A stretch of DNA of 64,000 bases from Ferranicluibacter rubi (GTDB lineage Bacteria > Pseudomonadota > Alphaproteobacteria > Rhizobiales > Rhizobiaceae). The position numbers were made by a program, and so were the translations under genes. The notes below the pieces were generated by a model, which ran no database searches, had not been told where the DNA came from, and saw nothing but the letters and a program-made list of their open reading frames with translations. The stretch is taken from contig NZ_JAANCM010000016.1 of NCBI RefSeq assembly GCF_011603255.1, positions 1 through 64,000 on the forward strand, read 5' to 3'. Numbering within the stretch: position 1 is the first letter of the stretch; each line of letters begins with the position of its first letter. Of the stretch, positions 53,292-62,159 are shown one piece after another.

Positions 53292-54969
53292 ATGGATGAT
53301 GCTGCTTCGGAGATAGCCAGATTGCGCGCCGCGCTTGCGGTATCGGAAGCGCGTGCCGCCTCCGCCGAGGCCGATCTCGCGCAGGTGCGCGCCGTCGTGA
53401 CGACTTCGGAGGCGATGATCCGGCACCTCAAGCTCGAGATCGCAAAGCTGCGCCGTGAGCAGTATGGCCAGAGCTCGGAACGGCGCGCCCGGCTGATCGA
53501 CCAGATGGAACTGCAGCTCGAAGAACTCGAAGCTGACGCCACCGAAGACGAGATCGCGGCTGAACGCGTGGCAGCGAAGATCACAAATGTCTCCGCCTTC
53601 GAACGCCGCCGGCCGGCCCGCAAGCCGTTTCCCGAACATCTGCTGCGCGAGCGCCTGGTCATCGAAGCTCCCACGCAATGCGCCTGCTGCGGCTCGGCCC
53701 GGATCGTGAAGATGGGCGAAGACGTCACCGAGACGCTGGAGGCGATCCCGCGCCAGTGGAAAGTGATCCAGACGGTGCGGGAGAAGTTCACCTGCCGGGA
53801 CTGCGAGAAGATCAGCCAGTCACCGGCCCCGTTCCATGCGACACCGCGGGGATGGGCAGGTCCCAACTTGCTCGCTACGATCCTGTTCGAGAAGTTCGGC
53901 CAGCATCAGCCATTGAATCGCCAAGCCGAGCGCTACGCCAGGGAAGGCGTCGATCTCAGCCTCTCCACGTTGGCCGACCAGGTCGGAGCCTGCGCGACCG
54001 CCCTCCAGCCGATCCATGACCTGATCCGTGCCCATGTTCTGGCAGCCGTTCGGCTGCATGGTGACGACACCACCGTGCCGCTTCTGGCCAGGGGTGCAAC
54101 AAGGCAGGCAAGGTTATGGACCTACGTCCGCGATGATCGTCCCTTTGCGGGCGGCGGGCCTCCTGCAGCGCTCTTCCACTTTTCTCCGGACCGGGAGAAG
54201 ACCCATCCCAACACGCATCTTGCCGGATGGCACGGCATACTGCAGGCGGATGCCTATGGTGGCTACAACGATCTCTATCGTGCGGATCGCCGCCCCGAAC
54301 CGGTCAAGAGCGCGCTCTGCTGGAGCCATGCACGGCGCAAGTTCTTCGAACTGGCCGATATCGCCGGCAATGTGCGCAAGGGCAAACCTGCCCACGAGAT
54401 ATCGCCTGTCGCGCTCGAGGCCGTCGCCCGCATCGACGCGCTCTTCGATATCGAGCGAGGCATAAATGGGAAGTCCGCCGAGGAGAGACTGGTAGCGAGG
54501 CGGCAGCATGCGCTTCCGATCGCCGAGGAACTGCGCGACTGGCTCATGGCCCAGCGTTCCCAGATGTCGAAGCACAATCCCGTCGCCAAGGCGATCAACT
54601 ACATGTTCGAGAAGGAGGGACGCTGGGAGGCCTTCACCCGGTTCCTCGATGACGGCAGGCTATGTCTGACCAACAATGCGGCCGAGCGCGCCCTGCGCGG
54701 GATAGCTCTCGGAAGAAAGGCGTGGCTATTCGCCGGCTCCCAGCGCGGCGGCGAGCGTGCTGCCTTCATGTATTCCCTGATCGTCACGGCCAAGATGAAC
54801 GACATCGATCCGCAGGCCTGGCCTTACGGCGCATGCAAGCATGCGCCTGTCGGCTAAGAGCATGGCGGACGTGCTCGCTCGCATGCCTGGCATCCCCGTG
54901 TCGCGGCTGCCTGAACTGTTGCCGTGGAACTGGTCTTCCGCAGGCCACGTCCACCAGAAAGCAGCCTGA
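53292..54969 (+). pseudogene. tnpC: IS66 TnpC transposase truncated by a palindromic cassette
   Basis: DDE transposase. N-terminal coiled coil, a zinc-finger pair in CACCGSARIVKMGEDV and FTCRDCEKISQ, and the catalytic Asp in VRLHGDDTTVPLL, a second in LQADAYGGYNDL and Glu in NNAAERALRG are intact. After DPQAW a 40-base insertion (54823-54862) shifts the frame and brings a TAA at 54855-54857, giving 521 aa. The lost tail is readable after the insertion (ADVLARMPGIPVSRLPELLP ... VHQKAA) up to 54969. Only the tail is missing, so activity may or may not remain. Confidence 0.9.
54823..54862 (+). repeat. Palindromic mini-cassette, copy 2 (in IS66 tnpC, frameshifting)
   Basis: 40 bases with a perfect 9-bp stem GGCGCATGC-AA-GCATGCGCC (54828-54847) followed by TGTCGGCTAAG. 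Same layout and mostly the same bases as the insertion in IS3 orfA at 30250-30288. Limits are inferred from related tnpC sequences, so they could be off by a base or two. Confidence 0.7.
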
Positions 54970-55268
54970 TGGCGCGCCCGACGCATGTCTACACGATCGA
55001 CTATGTTGCCTCGCTGATCGGCGAGAACATTGAACTTCTCCAGAAAATCGCCAACAATTCCGACAACATCGACTACGGCGAGATGATCCATGTCCATGAC
55101 GGCAGCGAAGAGGGCATCACCACCTTCACGGACCGGGGGATCGAAAGCTTGCAGGAATTCCTCGCCGATATCCGCACCTGGGACGGAGGTGTGCGGCAGT
55201 TCCTTATCGACGAGCAATGTGATCCGGAAAGGATCGAACGCATCATGGCGGACCAGCCTAAATCATAA
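54969..55268 (+). CDS. IS66 accessory protein of unknown function
   Basis: 99 aa, soluble. Begins MARPTHVYTIDYVASLIGEN and contains DNIDYGEMIHVHDGSEEG and RQFLIDEQCDPERIERIM. I recall proteins like this downstream of tnpC in other rhizobial IS66 elements. Its ATG overlaps the native tnpC stop (TGATG), showing it was coupled to full-length TnpC; with the truncated TnpC ending 110 bases earlier that coupling is lost. No known fold recognised. Confidence 0.75.
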   Translation: MARPTHVYTIDYVASLIGENIELLQKIANNSDNIDYGEMIHVHDGSEEGITTFTDRGIESLQEFLADIRTWDGGVRQFLIDEQCDPERIERIMADQPKS

Positions 55269-55295
55269 GCTCCGCGGCCTTCGCCGGATGGATAC

Positions 55296-55365
55296 GATGC
55301 ACCAGCACCCTCTGGAGGTTGGGAAGGTGAGCGTCTGGCGGCCGGATGATATCGTCGGTGAGCAT
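55296..55365 (-). pseudogene. 5' part of the small gene split by IS66
   Basis: Starts with ATG at 55365, five bases after the sigma factor stop, and reads MLTDDIIRPPDAHLPNLQRV before the IS66 insertion (second part at 52291-52420). So it was the second gene of the sigma factor operon. Its size recalls an anti-sigma factor, but it lacks the NepR pattern; function unknown. Confidence 0.8.
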
Positions 55366-55370
55366 GGCGG

Positions 55371-55862
55371 CTAACCGAGCGCCGAGACAAGCGCGCTACG
55401 CGCCCGGCAGACCCGGCTCTTCACTGTGCCGACTTCGCAATTCATCTCGATCGCCGCGTCCTGGTAGGAGGTTCCGCAGGCTATGATCAGGACCGCCTCG
55501 CGCATCGACGTTGGCAGAGCCTTCAAGGCCTCATCCACCTCTGACTGTCGGATCGCCCATTCCTGCGACGGCGGTACCGACGGGTGTAGGGCCGCGCAAT
55601 CGCCCAACCCCAGAACCTCTCGCTGTCGATTTTTGTAAGCCGAACAAAACGTGTTGAACATGATCTTGAACAGCCAAGACTTCAGATTGGTACCCGTATG
55701 GAACCTCTCGGACGCGTTCAGCGCCTTAGCGATCGTTTCCTGAACGAGATCCTCCGCTTCGCTTCCGCCGCGCGTTAGACGCGTGGCATATTTTTGTAAG
55801 ACTGGCTGCCAGTTTAGGACATCCTTGGAGAAATTGTCATGAGCACTGCCATTCTTCAACAT
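55371..55862 (-). CDS. ECF-type RNA polymerase sigma factor
   Basis: 163 aa. Region 2: RLTRGGSEAEDLVQETIAKA and GTNLKSWLFKIMFNTFCSAY, which melts the -10 element. Region 4: LKALPTSMREAVLIIACGTS and YQDAAIEMNCEVGTVKSRVC, the -35 binding helix-turn-helix. Related to the small ECFs of alphaproteobacterial stress responses. The ATG at 55862 is six bases after AGGGAG; 55868 is too close. No nepR or phyR gene is nearby; the gene that followed it in the operon has been split by IS66, so any regulation by that product is lost here. Confidence 0.93.
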   Translation of the reverse strand: MLKNGSAHDNFSKDVLNWQPVLQKYATRLTRGGSEAEDLVQETIAKALNASERFHTGTNLKSWLFKIMFNTFCSAYKNRQREVLGLGDCAALHPSVPPSQEWAIRQSEVDEALKALPTSMREAVLIIACGTSYQDAAIEMNCEVGTVKSRVCRARSALVSALG

Positions 55863-56297
55863 ATACATCTCCCTGATCTGGCAGACGGGAAACTTTCGTA
55901 TCCAACATTAGTTCTGGTGCGGTTTCGTACGGATTGCAGTACGGCGTAACCGGCGCGAGCAATTGTGATGCGCTTCGCTGAGCTCGAGCTACCGTTCTGC
56001 TCAACTGCATGCTGTCTCCTCTCCACAGCGCGACCATTGATACGCCAACACGTCAGGCGATATAGCGTTTCTGCCAGCCGTACCTCCGTACGTTTTTCAC
56101 GGTGCTGCACTCGCCAGCGATCCGACTGAGGGCTCGTCAGAACAATCTCTTGTTGGAGCCGGCGGTGCCAAGATCTCCGGTCTGTCGGATTTCGTACCAA
56201 CAGCGCGAAGCTATGGAAAATGAAAGAAGCTTGCGGCATAAGCCGTTGATATTAGATCACAACAACGAGCTCCAGCTCTTCCCTTGGAGGGGGAGAA
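55863..56297. promoter_or_regulatory. Divergent region with CGTAC-type motifs
   Basis: 435 bases between the sigma factor and the first Crp/Fnr gene with no gene. It contains GTGCGGTTTCGTACGG at 55917-55932, a CCGTACG at 56086-56092 and GGATTTCGTACCAAC at 56188-56202. Related sequences occur before two other genes at 61311 and 62160. They may be binding sites for the sigma factor or for the Crp/Fnr proteins; neither is shown. Confidence 0.4.
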
Positions 56298-57020
56298 ATG
56301 AACCCACCTTCGCAGGACCTAGTGCAGAATCTCTTGCTTCGTGCCGCCAGTCCGGATGCGTATGCACTGATCGCTCCGCACATGCGTTCCGTTCACCTGC
56401 CTCTTAAGTTGACGCTCGTAGAGCCAGATGAACCAACCGATGTTGTCTGCTTTCTGGACAGCGGTCTGGCCTCTGTCGTTGCGGTCACCGACGAGAAGGA
56501 CATGGTCGAGGTAGGACATATTGGCTTTGAGGGAGCGACCGGTTTGCATACGGCCCTCCATAGCGGTCAATCACCAACTAGGACGTTTATACAAGGCGAG
56601 GGAGCAGGATATTTGGTTCCGACTTCGATCGTAAGGTGTACGCTCGACACCCAACCCGATTTCGAAACTCTGGTTCTGAGATATCTGCATTCGTTTAACA
56701 TCCAGGTCTCGTATACCGCGTTGGCGAATGCCCGCTTTAGCATTTACGAACGTTTGTCGCGCTGGCTGCTGATGTGCCAGGACCGCCTTGGCCAGGACCT
56801 CGGCCTCACCCATCAATTCCTTTCCATCATGCTCGGCGTTCGCCGATCGGGCATAACCAATCAATTGCATCTGCTCGAAGGTATTGGAGCGATCAGATCG
56901 ACACGGGGCAACATCCGAATTTTGGATAGGGCCAAGCTCGAGGAAATTGCGGGGGGAAGCTATGGCGTGGCGGAAGGAGAATATGAGCGTTTGATCGGTG
57001 TAGCGCTTCGATATCGATAA
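56298..57020 (+). CDS. Crp/Fnr family regulator, paralogue 1
   Basis: 240 aa. N-terminal cyclic-nucleotide-binding-like barrel (EVGHIGFEGATGLHTALHSG) without the cAMP-contact residues of CRP and without Fnr cysteines. C-terminal helix-turn-helix in LTHQFLSIMLGVRRSGITNQ, followed by LHLLEGIGAIRSTRGNIRIL. The start follows a GGAGGGGGAGA site. It is the most divergent of three paralogues in this region (others at 58783 and 59991); all end with a KLEEIAGGxYG-type segment. Confidence 0.9.
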   Translation: MNPPSQDLVQNLLLRAASPDAYALIAPHMRSVHLPLKLTLVEPDEPTDVVCFLDSGLASVVAVTDEKDMVEVGHIGFEGATGLHTALHSGQSPTRTFIQGEGAGYLVPTSIVRCTLDTQPDFETLVLRYLHSFNIQVSYTALANARFSIYERLSRWLLMCQDRLGQDLGLTHQFLSIMLGVRRSGITNQLHLLEGIGAIRSTRGNIRILDRAKLEEIAGGSYGVAEGEYERLIGVALRYR

Positions 57021-57180
57021 TTGTCCGCTGGGCTTCGCGTCGATTAGCGTCATTTCCCAATATTGCGATGTAGAGAGCCATATCGACAGACGGCACAGAG
57101 CGCTACTGTCACTCCCACCATGCGCTGTTCGTGATCGACAGCAATTTGCTTGAGCTTGGTATCAGGACTTTTGCCACTAG

Positions 57181-58012
57181 GCTCAAGACTCATTGTTTCA
57201 AATCCAGAAGATGACGGTTGCAGCGATGCAGATGGCTGAGAAGAAAGTGTGGGCGCATCGGTCGTATCGTGTAGCGATGCGTCGCCAGTCCTTGAGCTTG
57301 GCGAAGAGGTTCTCGACCTTGTGGCGCTGGCGATAGAGTGCCTTGTCGTAGGGATAAGGAATTTTCCGGCTTCGGCTCGACGGAATGCAGGGTTCGATGC
57401 CCTTGGTTACGAGCGCCTGCCGGAACCAGGTGCTGTCGTAGCCGCGATCGGCGATAAGGACGTTGGCTGGCGGGAGGGCGTTCAGCACGAGACGGGCGCC
57501 TTTGTGGTCACTCATCTGACTTTCCGATAGCAGCATGACGACGGGACGGCCTTTGTCGTCGCAGACGGTGTGGAGCTTGGAGTTCAGGCCGCCCTTGGTG
57601 CGTCCGATACGTCGGGGAACATCCCCTTTTTAAGCAGGCTCGCCGCCGTGCGGTGGGCCTTCAGGTGTGTCGCGTCGATCATGATGCGCTCGGGCTTGGG
57701 ACCTTCGCCCGCCAAAGCCGCAAATATCCGGTTGAACACGCTGAGCCGACTCCAACGGACGAAGCGATTGTAGAGCGTCTTGTGCGGGCCGTAGTCCTTC
57801 GGCGCATCCTTCCACTGCAGCCCGTTGCGGATCACATAGACGATCCCGCTCACCACCCGCCGGTCATCGACCCGCGGCACACCATGCGCCAAGGGAAAGA
57901 ACGGCGAGATCCGAGACATCTGACGCTCGCTCAGCAAAAACAAATCACTCATCACGACCTCGTCAATGGAGACTGTGAATCACATCTCAAAGCAGATTAA
58001 TAGGTCCTGAGC
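57181..58012. mobile_element. IS5-family (IS427-type) element with CTAG duplication
   Basis: Ends GCTCAAGACTCATT (left) and, inverted, GCTCAGGACCTATT (right). CTAG stands on each side (57177-57180 and 58013-58016), a likely target duplication. Size 832 bp is typical of the group. Confidence 0.8.
57198..57952 (-). CDS. IS5-family transposase, two frames joined by -1 frameshift
   Basis: OrfA (from 57952) reads MSDLFLLSERQMSRISPFFP and WKDAPKDYGPHKTLYNRFVR with the first catalytic Asp in IMIDATHLKAH, and ends at 57584. OrfB in the -1 frame contains TKGGLNSKLHTVCDDKGRPV, the second Asp in LIADRGYDSTWF and the Tyr/Arg/Glu signature RHKVENLFAKLKDWRR. The switch point is the slippery AAAAAGGGG in LLKKG, the programmed frameshift site used by the group, so this is probably a functional fusion rather than a defect. 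Confidence 0.88.
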
Positions 58013-58379
58013 CTAGCCAAATGAAGTGGCTGTTCAGCGATATCCCGGATAAAGCCGGGCCAGTGCCGTCGTCTACAGCACCGTGCCGACGTCGCCGAAT
58101 TTCCGCCTTTCAACGTCAAAAAAATCGACGCTGCCTGATCCAATGCAGCTGCCGCACAGCGACCCGGCGAAGTTGGACGCGTGAACGCGAATGGAAAGGC
58201 GCGTACAAAACGTCAATAAGGTGTGCGGTTCTCCTCGTTGACGAAGAAGGCAGCGGCAGCACCACGGGCCTTCAATAAACCTTGTTCGCGTGCGACACGG
58301 AGACATCATCCGCCATCGATCCTAGGCGCGGGTGGCTGAGAGATCGTTTTGCTCTTGCCTATGCAGGAGTAACAGATCA
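58013..58379. other. Intergenic, nothing recognised
   Basis: About 370 bases after the IS5-type element. No open frame with protein character and no clear repeat; the promoter of the DUF6894 gene must lie here. Confidence 0.4.
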
Positions 58380-58652
58380 ATGGCTCGGTATTTCTTCAAC
58401 GTTCACGACGGCGTCTCGATTGCAGATACGGTCGGTTCCGAGCATCCCAATATAGAGAGCGCCCGGAGCGAAGCGGTCGAGACGATCGCCGAGCGCCTGA
58501 GAGGAACCATGCTGAAGAAGACCGATGTTTCGGCGTGGCTTATGAACGTTGTCGATGAGAGCGGCTTTACCGTCATCGTCCTGTCATTCACCGCTGCCGT
58601 CAAAATTGTCGATCGGTTTGATGCCACTACCACAGAAGCTGCTACAACTTAG
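58380..58652 (+). CDS. DUF6894 family small protein, copy 1
   Basis: 90 aa. The family opening ARYFFNVHDGVSIADTVGSE, then RSEAVETIAERLRGTML and a closing strand TVIVLSFTAAVKIV. Common in rhizobia in several copies, often near stress regulators; function unknown. Start at 58380 has AGGAG about 11 bases upstream. A second member is at 59543-59782. Confidence 0.85.
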   Translation: MARYFFNVHDGVSIADTVGSEHPNIESARSEAVETIAERLRGTMLKKTDVSAWLMNVVDESGFTVIVLSFTAAVKIVDRFDATTTEAATT

Positions 58653-58782
58653 AAATGTCAAAACCGCACACAATGGCCGCAGCTCTTGGCCTATGCGGTG
58701 GCTTGCGCCATAAGCTGTGGATTGTTGACGCCTTGCTTTCCGTCGACATGAGATCGGGCTCCTTCCCGCCGGAGGCAGTGCC

Positions 58783-59508
58783 GTGTCCGACTTTTCCCAA
58801 TCGACTGTTTCGAATTTGCTGTTGCGGGCCTTGCCGGCTGATGCGTTTGACCTGTTGAAGCCTGCGATGGAGCTAGTCGATCTGCCGTTACGCTTTGAGT
58901 TGGTGGCGCCTGACGTGCCGAACGATGTCGTGTACTTCCTGGAGCGCGGGCTGGGATCGATCGTCGCCACAAGCAGCGACGACGAAACCGTGGAAGTTGG
59001 TCACATCGGCTACGAGGGCATGTCGGGCGCGCATGTTCTGTTGAAAGTGCCAAAGACACCCAACAAAACCTTCATGCAAGCTGAGGGCAGCGGCCTTTCG
59101 GTGCCAACGACGGTGTTTCTCAACATGGTGAAACAGGTGCCACCCGCAAACGACCTGCTTCTGCGCTATGTTCATTGCTGTGAGCTTCAACTGGCGCATT
59201 CGGCCCTTGCCAACGCACGTTACAACATGCCGGAACGCTTGGCGCGCTGGCTACTGATATGCCATGACCGTCTTCAGACAGATGATCTGCCCCTCACGCA
59301 TGAGTTCCTTTCGATCATGCTGGGTGTACGACGCTCAGGCGTTACCAATGAAATTCATATCCTGGAAGGCCTCCACGCAATCAAGGCTACCCGTGGAAAT
59401 GTCAAAATCGTAAATAGACAAAAGCTCGAAGACGTTGCCGGGGGGGCCTATGGCATTCCCGAGCTGGAATATGAGCAATACATCGGCATTCCGATCCGGA
59501 AAGCGTAA
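58783..59508 (+). CDS. Crp/Fnr family regulator, paralogue 2
   Basis: 241 aa, starting with GTG after GGAGG. Sensor barrel with EVGHIGYEGMSGAHVLLKVP; helix-turn-helix in LTHEFLSIMLGVRRSGVTNE; tail QKLEDVAGGAYGIPELEYEQ. Closest to paralogue 3 (shared CCELQLAHSALANARYNMPE-type region). No Fnr cysteines or cAMP pocket residues seen, so the signal is unknown. Confidence 0.91.
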   Translation: MSDFSQSTVSNLLLRALPADAFDLLKPAMELVDLPLRFELVAPDVPNDVVYFLERGLGSIVATSSDDETVEVGHIGYEGMSGAHVLLKVPKTPNKTFMQAEGSGLSVPTTVFLNMVKQVPPANDLLLRYVHCCELQLAHSALANARYNMPERLARWLLICHDRLQTDDLPLTHEFLSIMLGVRRSGVTNEIHILEGLHAIKATRGNVKIVNRQKLEDVAGGAYGIPELEYEQYIGIPIRKA

Positions 59509-59542
59509 TGGACACCTTGCTCTCAGAGAAATCTTCAGGGCA

Positions 59543-59782
59543 TCAATCGCCGAGTTCGTAAGCCTCAGAGAAGGGTACCTCCATTAAAAGGTCGCCATCG
59601 GCATCGCAGATTTCGATTTGACGATGGGAAATATCCCGCCCTTGCAGGATCGCTGCGCTCATCAGAGCTCTGGCATCCATGATCGCTTCGCGGCGCGCTG
59701 CGTCCAAATCCGCCAGTTCAGAGCCCTCTTCATCCGGGATAACTGTCGTTCTGGTCGAAATATTGAGATGGAATATCGGCAT
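59543..59782 (-). CDS. DUF6894 family small protein, copy 2
   Basis: 79 aa. Starts MPIFHLNISTRTTVIPDEEG, with LADLDAARREAIMDARALMS and the closing DADGDLLMEVPFSEAYEL. Fits DUF6894 by pattern. Lies between the second and third Crp/Fnr genes on the other strand, with only 34 bases to the end of the second. Confidence 0.83.
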   Translation of the reverse strand: MPIFHLNISTRTTVIPDEEGSELADLDAARREAIMDARALMSAAILQGRDISHRQIEICDADGDLLMEVPFSEAYELGD

Positions 59783-59990
59783 TGACCGCCCTTCGCGGAA
59801 ATAGCCAACGTCAGTGCTGGCATGAAACTACTAATCATTTGCTCGCGTCGCGTCGGTTCAGGGAATTGTCAAAATCGTACAGTTCCCGCGCCACGCTAGA
59901 GTATTCGCTTAATCCGCGCCATAACCTATCTATACCTCTCTTTTTATATGATGGGTTCGAGTGCGGGCTCTCCCCCGATGGAGCCCAGAC

Positions 59991-60704
59991 ATGCAAGACA
60001 TTAAACGTGCAGACGTCCGGAACCGGCTCCTTGGAGCGCTCGGGACCCAAGCGTTCGAACTGCTCCAGCCTGGCATGGAACGCATCGATCTTCCACTCCG
60101 CACCGTATTGGTGGAGAGCGATCAGCCGACCAGTCATATCTTCTTTATTGAGAGCGGTTTGGCGTCGATCGTTGCAAGAACGGTCGATGACGAGGCTATC
60201 GAAGTCGGACATATCGGCTGGGAAGGCTTGTGCGGCACGCATAGGCTTCTGAGACTTGAAACGACGCCTAATCGGACATTCATGCAAATCGACGGAAGCG
60301 CCATCACGGTTCCGGTGGAACTTGTGTATCGACTTATCGACGAAGACGCCGCCGCGCGTGACCTGTTTTTCCATTACATTCATACCTGCGAACTCCAGCT
60401 TGCCCATTCGGCGCTGGCGAACGGCCGGTACAATATGTCGGAGCGCCTGTCGCGCTGGCTCTTGATGTGCCACGATCGGATCCGCGATGATGACATGGCA
60501 CTCACCCATGAATTCCTTTCGCTGATGCTGGGCGTGCGCCGCTCCGGCGTGACCGATCATTTGCATATCCTCGAAGGCATGCACGCCATCAAAGCGACAC
60601 GAGGTCGTATCCGTATTCGCGACCGGGCCAAGCTCGAGGAAATTGCCGGCGGTTGTTACGGAGCCCCCGAGAGGGAATACGACCGCCTGATCGGCAGCAG
60701 ATGA
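59991..60704 (+). CDS. Crp/Fnr family regulator, paralogue 3
   Basis: 237 aa from the ATG at 59991 (GGAG eight bases upstream); a GTG 30 bases earlier is in frame. Sensor region EVGHIGWEGLCGTHRLLRLE; helix-turn-helix LTHEFLSLMLGVRRSGVTDH; tail AKLEEIAGGCYGAPEREYDR. The stop overlaps the next small gene as ATGA, so the two are co-translated. Confidence 0.92.
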   Translation: MQDIKRADVRNRLLGALGTQAFELLQPGMERIDLPLRTVLVESDQPTSHIFFIESGLASIVARTVDDEAIEVGHIGWEGLCGTHRLLRLETTPNRTFMQIDGSAITVPVELVYRLIDEDAAARDLFFHYIHTCELQLAHSALANGRYNMSERLSRWLLMCHDRIRDDDMALTHEFLSLMLGVRRSGVTDHLHILEGMHAIKATRGRIRIRDRAKLEEIAGGCYGAPEREYDRLIGSR

Positions 60705-60943
60705 CGCCGGGGGCAAAGAAGATCCGCCTCAACCTATTGCTCAACCATCTGCGGAAAAGACGGTGGCGCAATCTGCCGGCTCAGGTGGGCCTAAAGACAG
60801 CGCTTGTTGCCGAAGACCTTGGCCTTATTAGATCCAGAGGCGATGACCTCCGAACAAGAAATTATCAACTGACATCAGCTGGCCACGCCTACTTGGTGGG
60901 CTTACCGGCTGTTGCATTGAATGACGTTCATGCGGTCCGCTGA
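60701..60943 (+). CDS. Small protein coupled to Crp/Fnr paralogue 3
   Basis: 80 aa, unrecognised family. Basic N-terminus (TPGAKKIRLNLLLNHLRKRR) followed by a region like a small winged helix (AQVGLKTALVAEDLGLIRSR ... RNYQLTSAGHAYLVGL). The ATGA overlap with the regulator gene supports that it is real. It may bind DNA or modulate the regulator; both are guesses. Confidence 0.65.
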   Translation: MTPGAKKIRLNLLLNHLRKRRWRNLPAQVGLKTALVAEDLGLIRSRGDDLRTRNYQLTSAGHAYLVGLPAVALNDVHAVR

Positions 60944-61050
60944 CCTTTTCAGGTTCCAACCCTGCGCATTTTTGGGTATCTAGCACTAAAATGCTCTGCG
61001 GCCGTGCCTACGTCAGAAACCGTACCGTCAGCTCAGGCGCCCGGGAACAG

Positions 61051-61236
61051 CTACGGGCGGTTCTCATTCTGTTTCCGATCGCGCTGCAGCCGTGCAGCTT
61101 TCAGTCGCTCGGTTTTCTCCCGGTCGGCTAGGCGCTGGGCTTCAAGCACCCTTATTGCCTCGGCTTTTGCATCCTCGGAGCGTCCCCGTGCGGAGGGGCC
61201 TCTTGGCCGTCGCTTCTTTTCTTCAAGTTGATCCAT
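61051..61236 (-). CDS. Small basic, charged protein
   Basis: 61 aa, nearly all charged and helical: EEKKRRPRGPSARGRSEDAK then AEAIRVLEAQRLADREKTER and LKAARLQRDRKQ. I recall similar short proteins in many rhizobia, unassigned. The ATG at 61236 follows GGAGG by five bases, better than the ATG at 61248. A CGTACGATACCGCAC motif lies 75 bases upstream. Confidence 0.7.
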   Translation of the reverse strand: MDQLEEKKRRPRGPSARGRSEDAKAEAIRVLEAQRLADREKTERLKAARLQRDRKQNENRP

Positions 61237-61642
61237 TCCATCCTCCATGAAGATCTTTGAAGGAGGAAAGCTACGTCAGACTTGTCTCATTTCCACATTT
61301 CTGCTGACTGCGTACGATACCGCACTTATTTCAATGTCGTTGGAAACGCTGCGTTAGCTAGTGATTTTGGATCGGTTCTGAGATCTCCCCAGCCAGGCGC
61401 TCAACATCAGTTGCAAAGAGTTTGATTTACACGCCAAGAAAACCTTTCCTATGAAATGTGGGCTGGAAAGGGCAGCTTACCGGAGTCCGTTTGCAAGAAC
61501 AGCCGTATTGAAGGGCTATAAGTACAGTGAATTACTGAACTCCGGTGGGCTGTGACCACTGTACGCTATCCGACCCTTCTCCTCCTGGCATTTCGCAATC
61601 CATAGCTTGCGACTAGTATCGACTTTTCGAAGGAGGTCGATC
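61237..61642. other. Divergent intergenic region
   Basis: About 400 bases between two small genes. It holds CGTACGATACCGCAC (61311-61325), matching a motif upstream of the sigma factor. No further gene or RNA seen. Confidence 0.4.
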
Positions 61643-61849
61643 ATGACCCATAGCTATGCATTCGCATCTGAGCCCCTCTCGAGTGATGACTTGAATTTGC
61701 TGCACGGCACGCTGCGAAAATGGTGCGACGAACGCGGCGTTAAGATCACCGCCCCGGAAGCCGAACAGGCCGCTGTCGAACTTATTGACTGGTTTCAGTT
61801 CGGTCTGCGTCACGAAGACCAGTTGATCGAGATGATCCGCCGGTCCTGA
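61643..61849 (+). CDS. Small conserved-looking protein
   Basis: 68 aa after a strong AGGAGG. MTHSYAFASEPLSSDDLNLL then RKWCDERGVKITAPEAEQAA and LIDWFQFGLRHEDQLIEMI. Soluble, helical, resembling other unnamed rhizobial small proteins. It ends four bases before the convergent DUF982 gene. Function unknown. Confidence 0.7.
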   Translation: MTHSYAFASEPLSSDDLNLLHGTLRKWCDERGVKITAPEAEQAAVELIDWFQFGLRHEDQLIEMIRRS

Positions 61850-61853
61850 TTGC

Positions 61854-62111
61854 TCATCGTTCCAACATCCCCGCCTCGAAACTCGCGGCCAAGAAGGTCT
61901 CGCGTACAACTTCGGCAGAAATCCTCTTCTGCAGGGCTTGAAGACATTGCAACCGAGCATTGTCGTAGTGCGCTCCATCCGTGACAGGCCAGCGATATGT
62001 CAGATGGTGTAAGGCTTCTTCCGGTCCATGGACTGCGTCAGCGATACCATAGCCAACCCTTATCCGAACAGGAACGTTCCACTGAATCGGAAGACTATTC
62101 TCGCTTTGCAT
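61854..62111 (-). CDS. DUF982 family protein
   Basis: 85 aa. Family pattern: NVPVRIRVGYGIADAVHGPE, EALHHLTYRWPV, ARLQCLQALQKRISAEVVRE and a final FLAASFEAGML. DUF982 proteins are numerous in rhizobia and of unknown role. The ATG at 62111 follows AGGAG. A CGTACGAAACGGTACG palindrome is about 50 bases upstream. Confidence 0.85.
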   Translation of the reverse strand: MQSENSLPIQWNVPVRIRVGYGIADAVHGPEEALHHLTYRWPVTDGAHYDNARLQCLQALQKRISAEVVRETFLAASFEAGMLER

Positions 62112-62159
62112 GGAAATCTCCTCTCGTGGTGACTAACATGGATCAACGCGTTTGGTTGC

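Larger units (their letters stand above)
52421..55295. mobile_element. IS66-family element with perfect 8-bp target duplication
   Basis: Inverted ends GTATGCCTCCGCCGAAGGCC (52421) and, inverted, GTATCCATCCGGCGAAGGCC (55295), matching at 16 of 20 bases. Direct repeats GATGCACC stand at 52413-52420 and 55296-55303, the 8-bp duplication typical of IS66. Contents are tnpA, tnpB, tnpC and a fourth gene. The element carries a palindromic cassette inside tnpC. Confidence 0.95.

Noticed and set aside
55296-55365. The small gene after the sigma factor as NepR
   Set aside because: Size and position fit, but the joined protein lacks the conserved NepR helix pattern and there is no PhyR gene nearby.
61321-61360. 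EcfG-type promoter (GGAAC with CGTT)
   Set aside because: GGAAAC and CGTT near 61342-61354 are only a few bases apart, far from the 16-17 base spacing required. No good match was seen upstream of the other stress genes.
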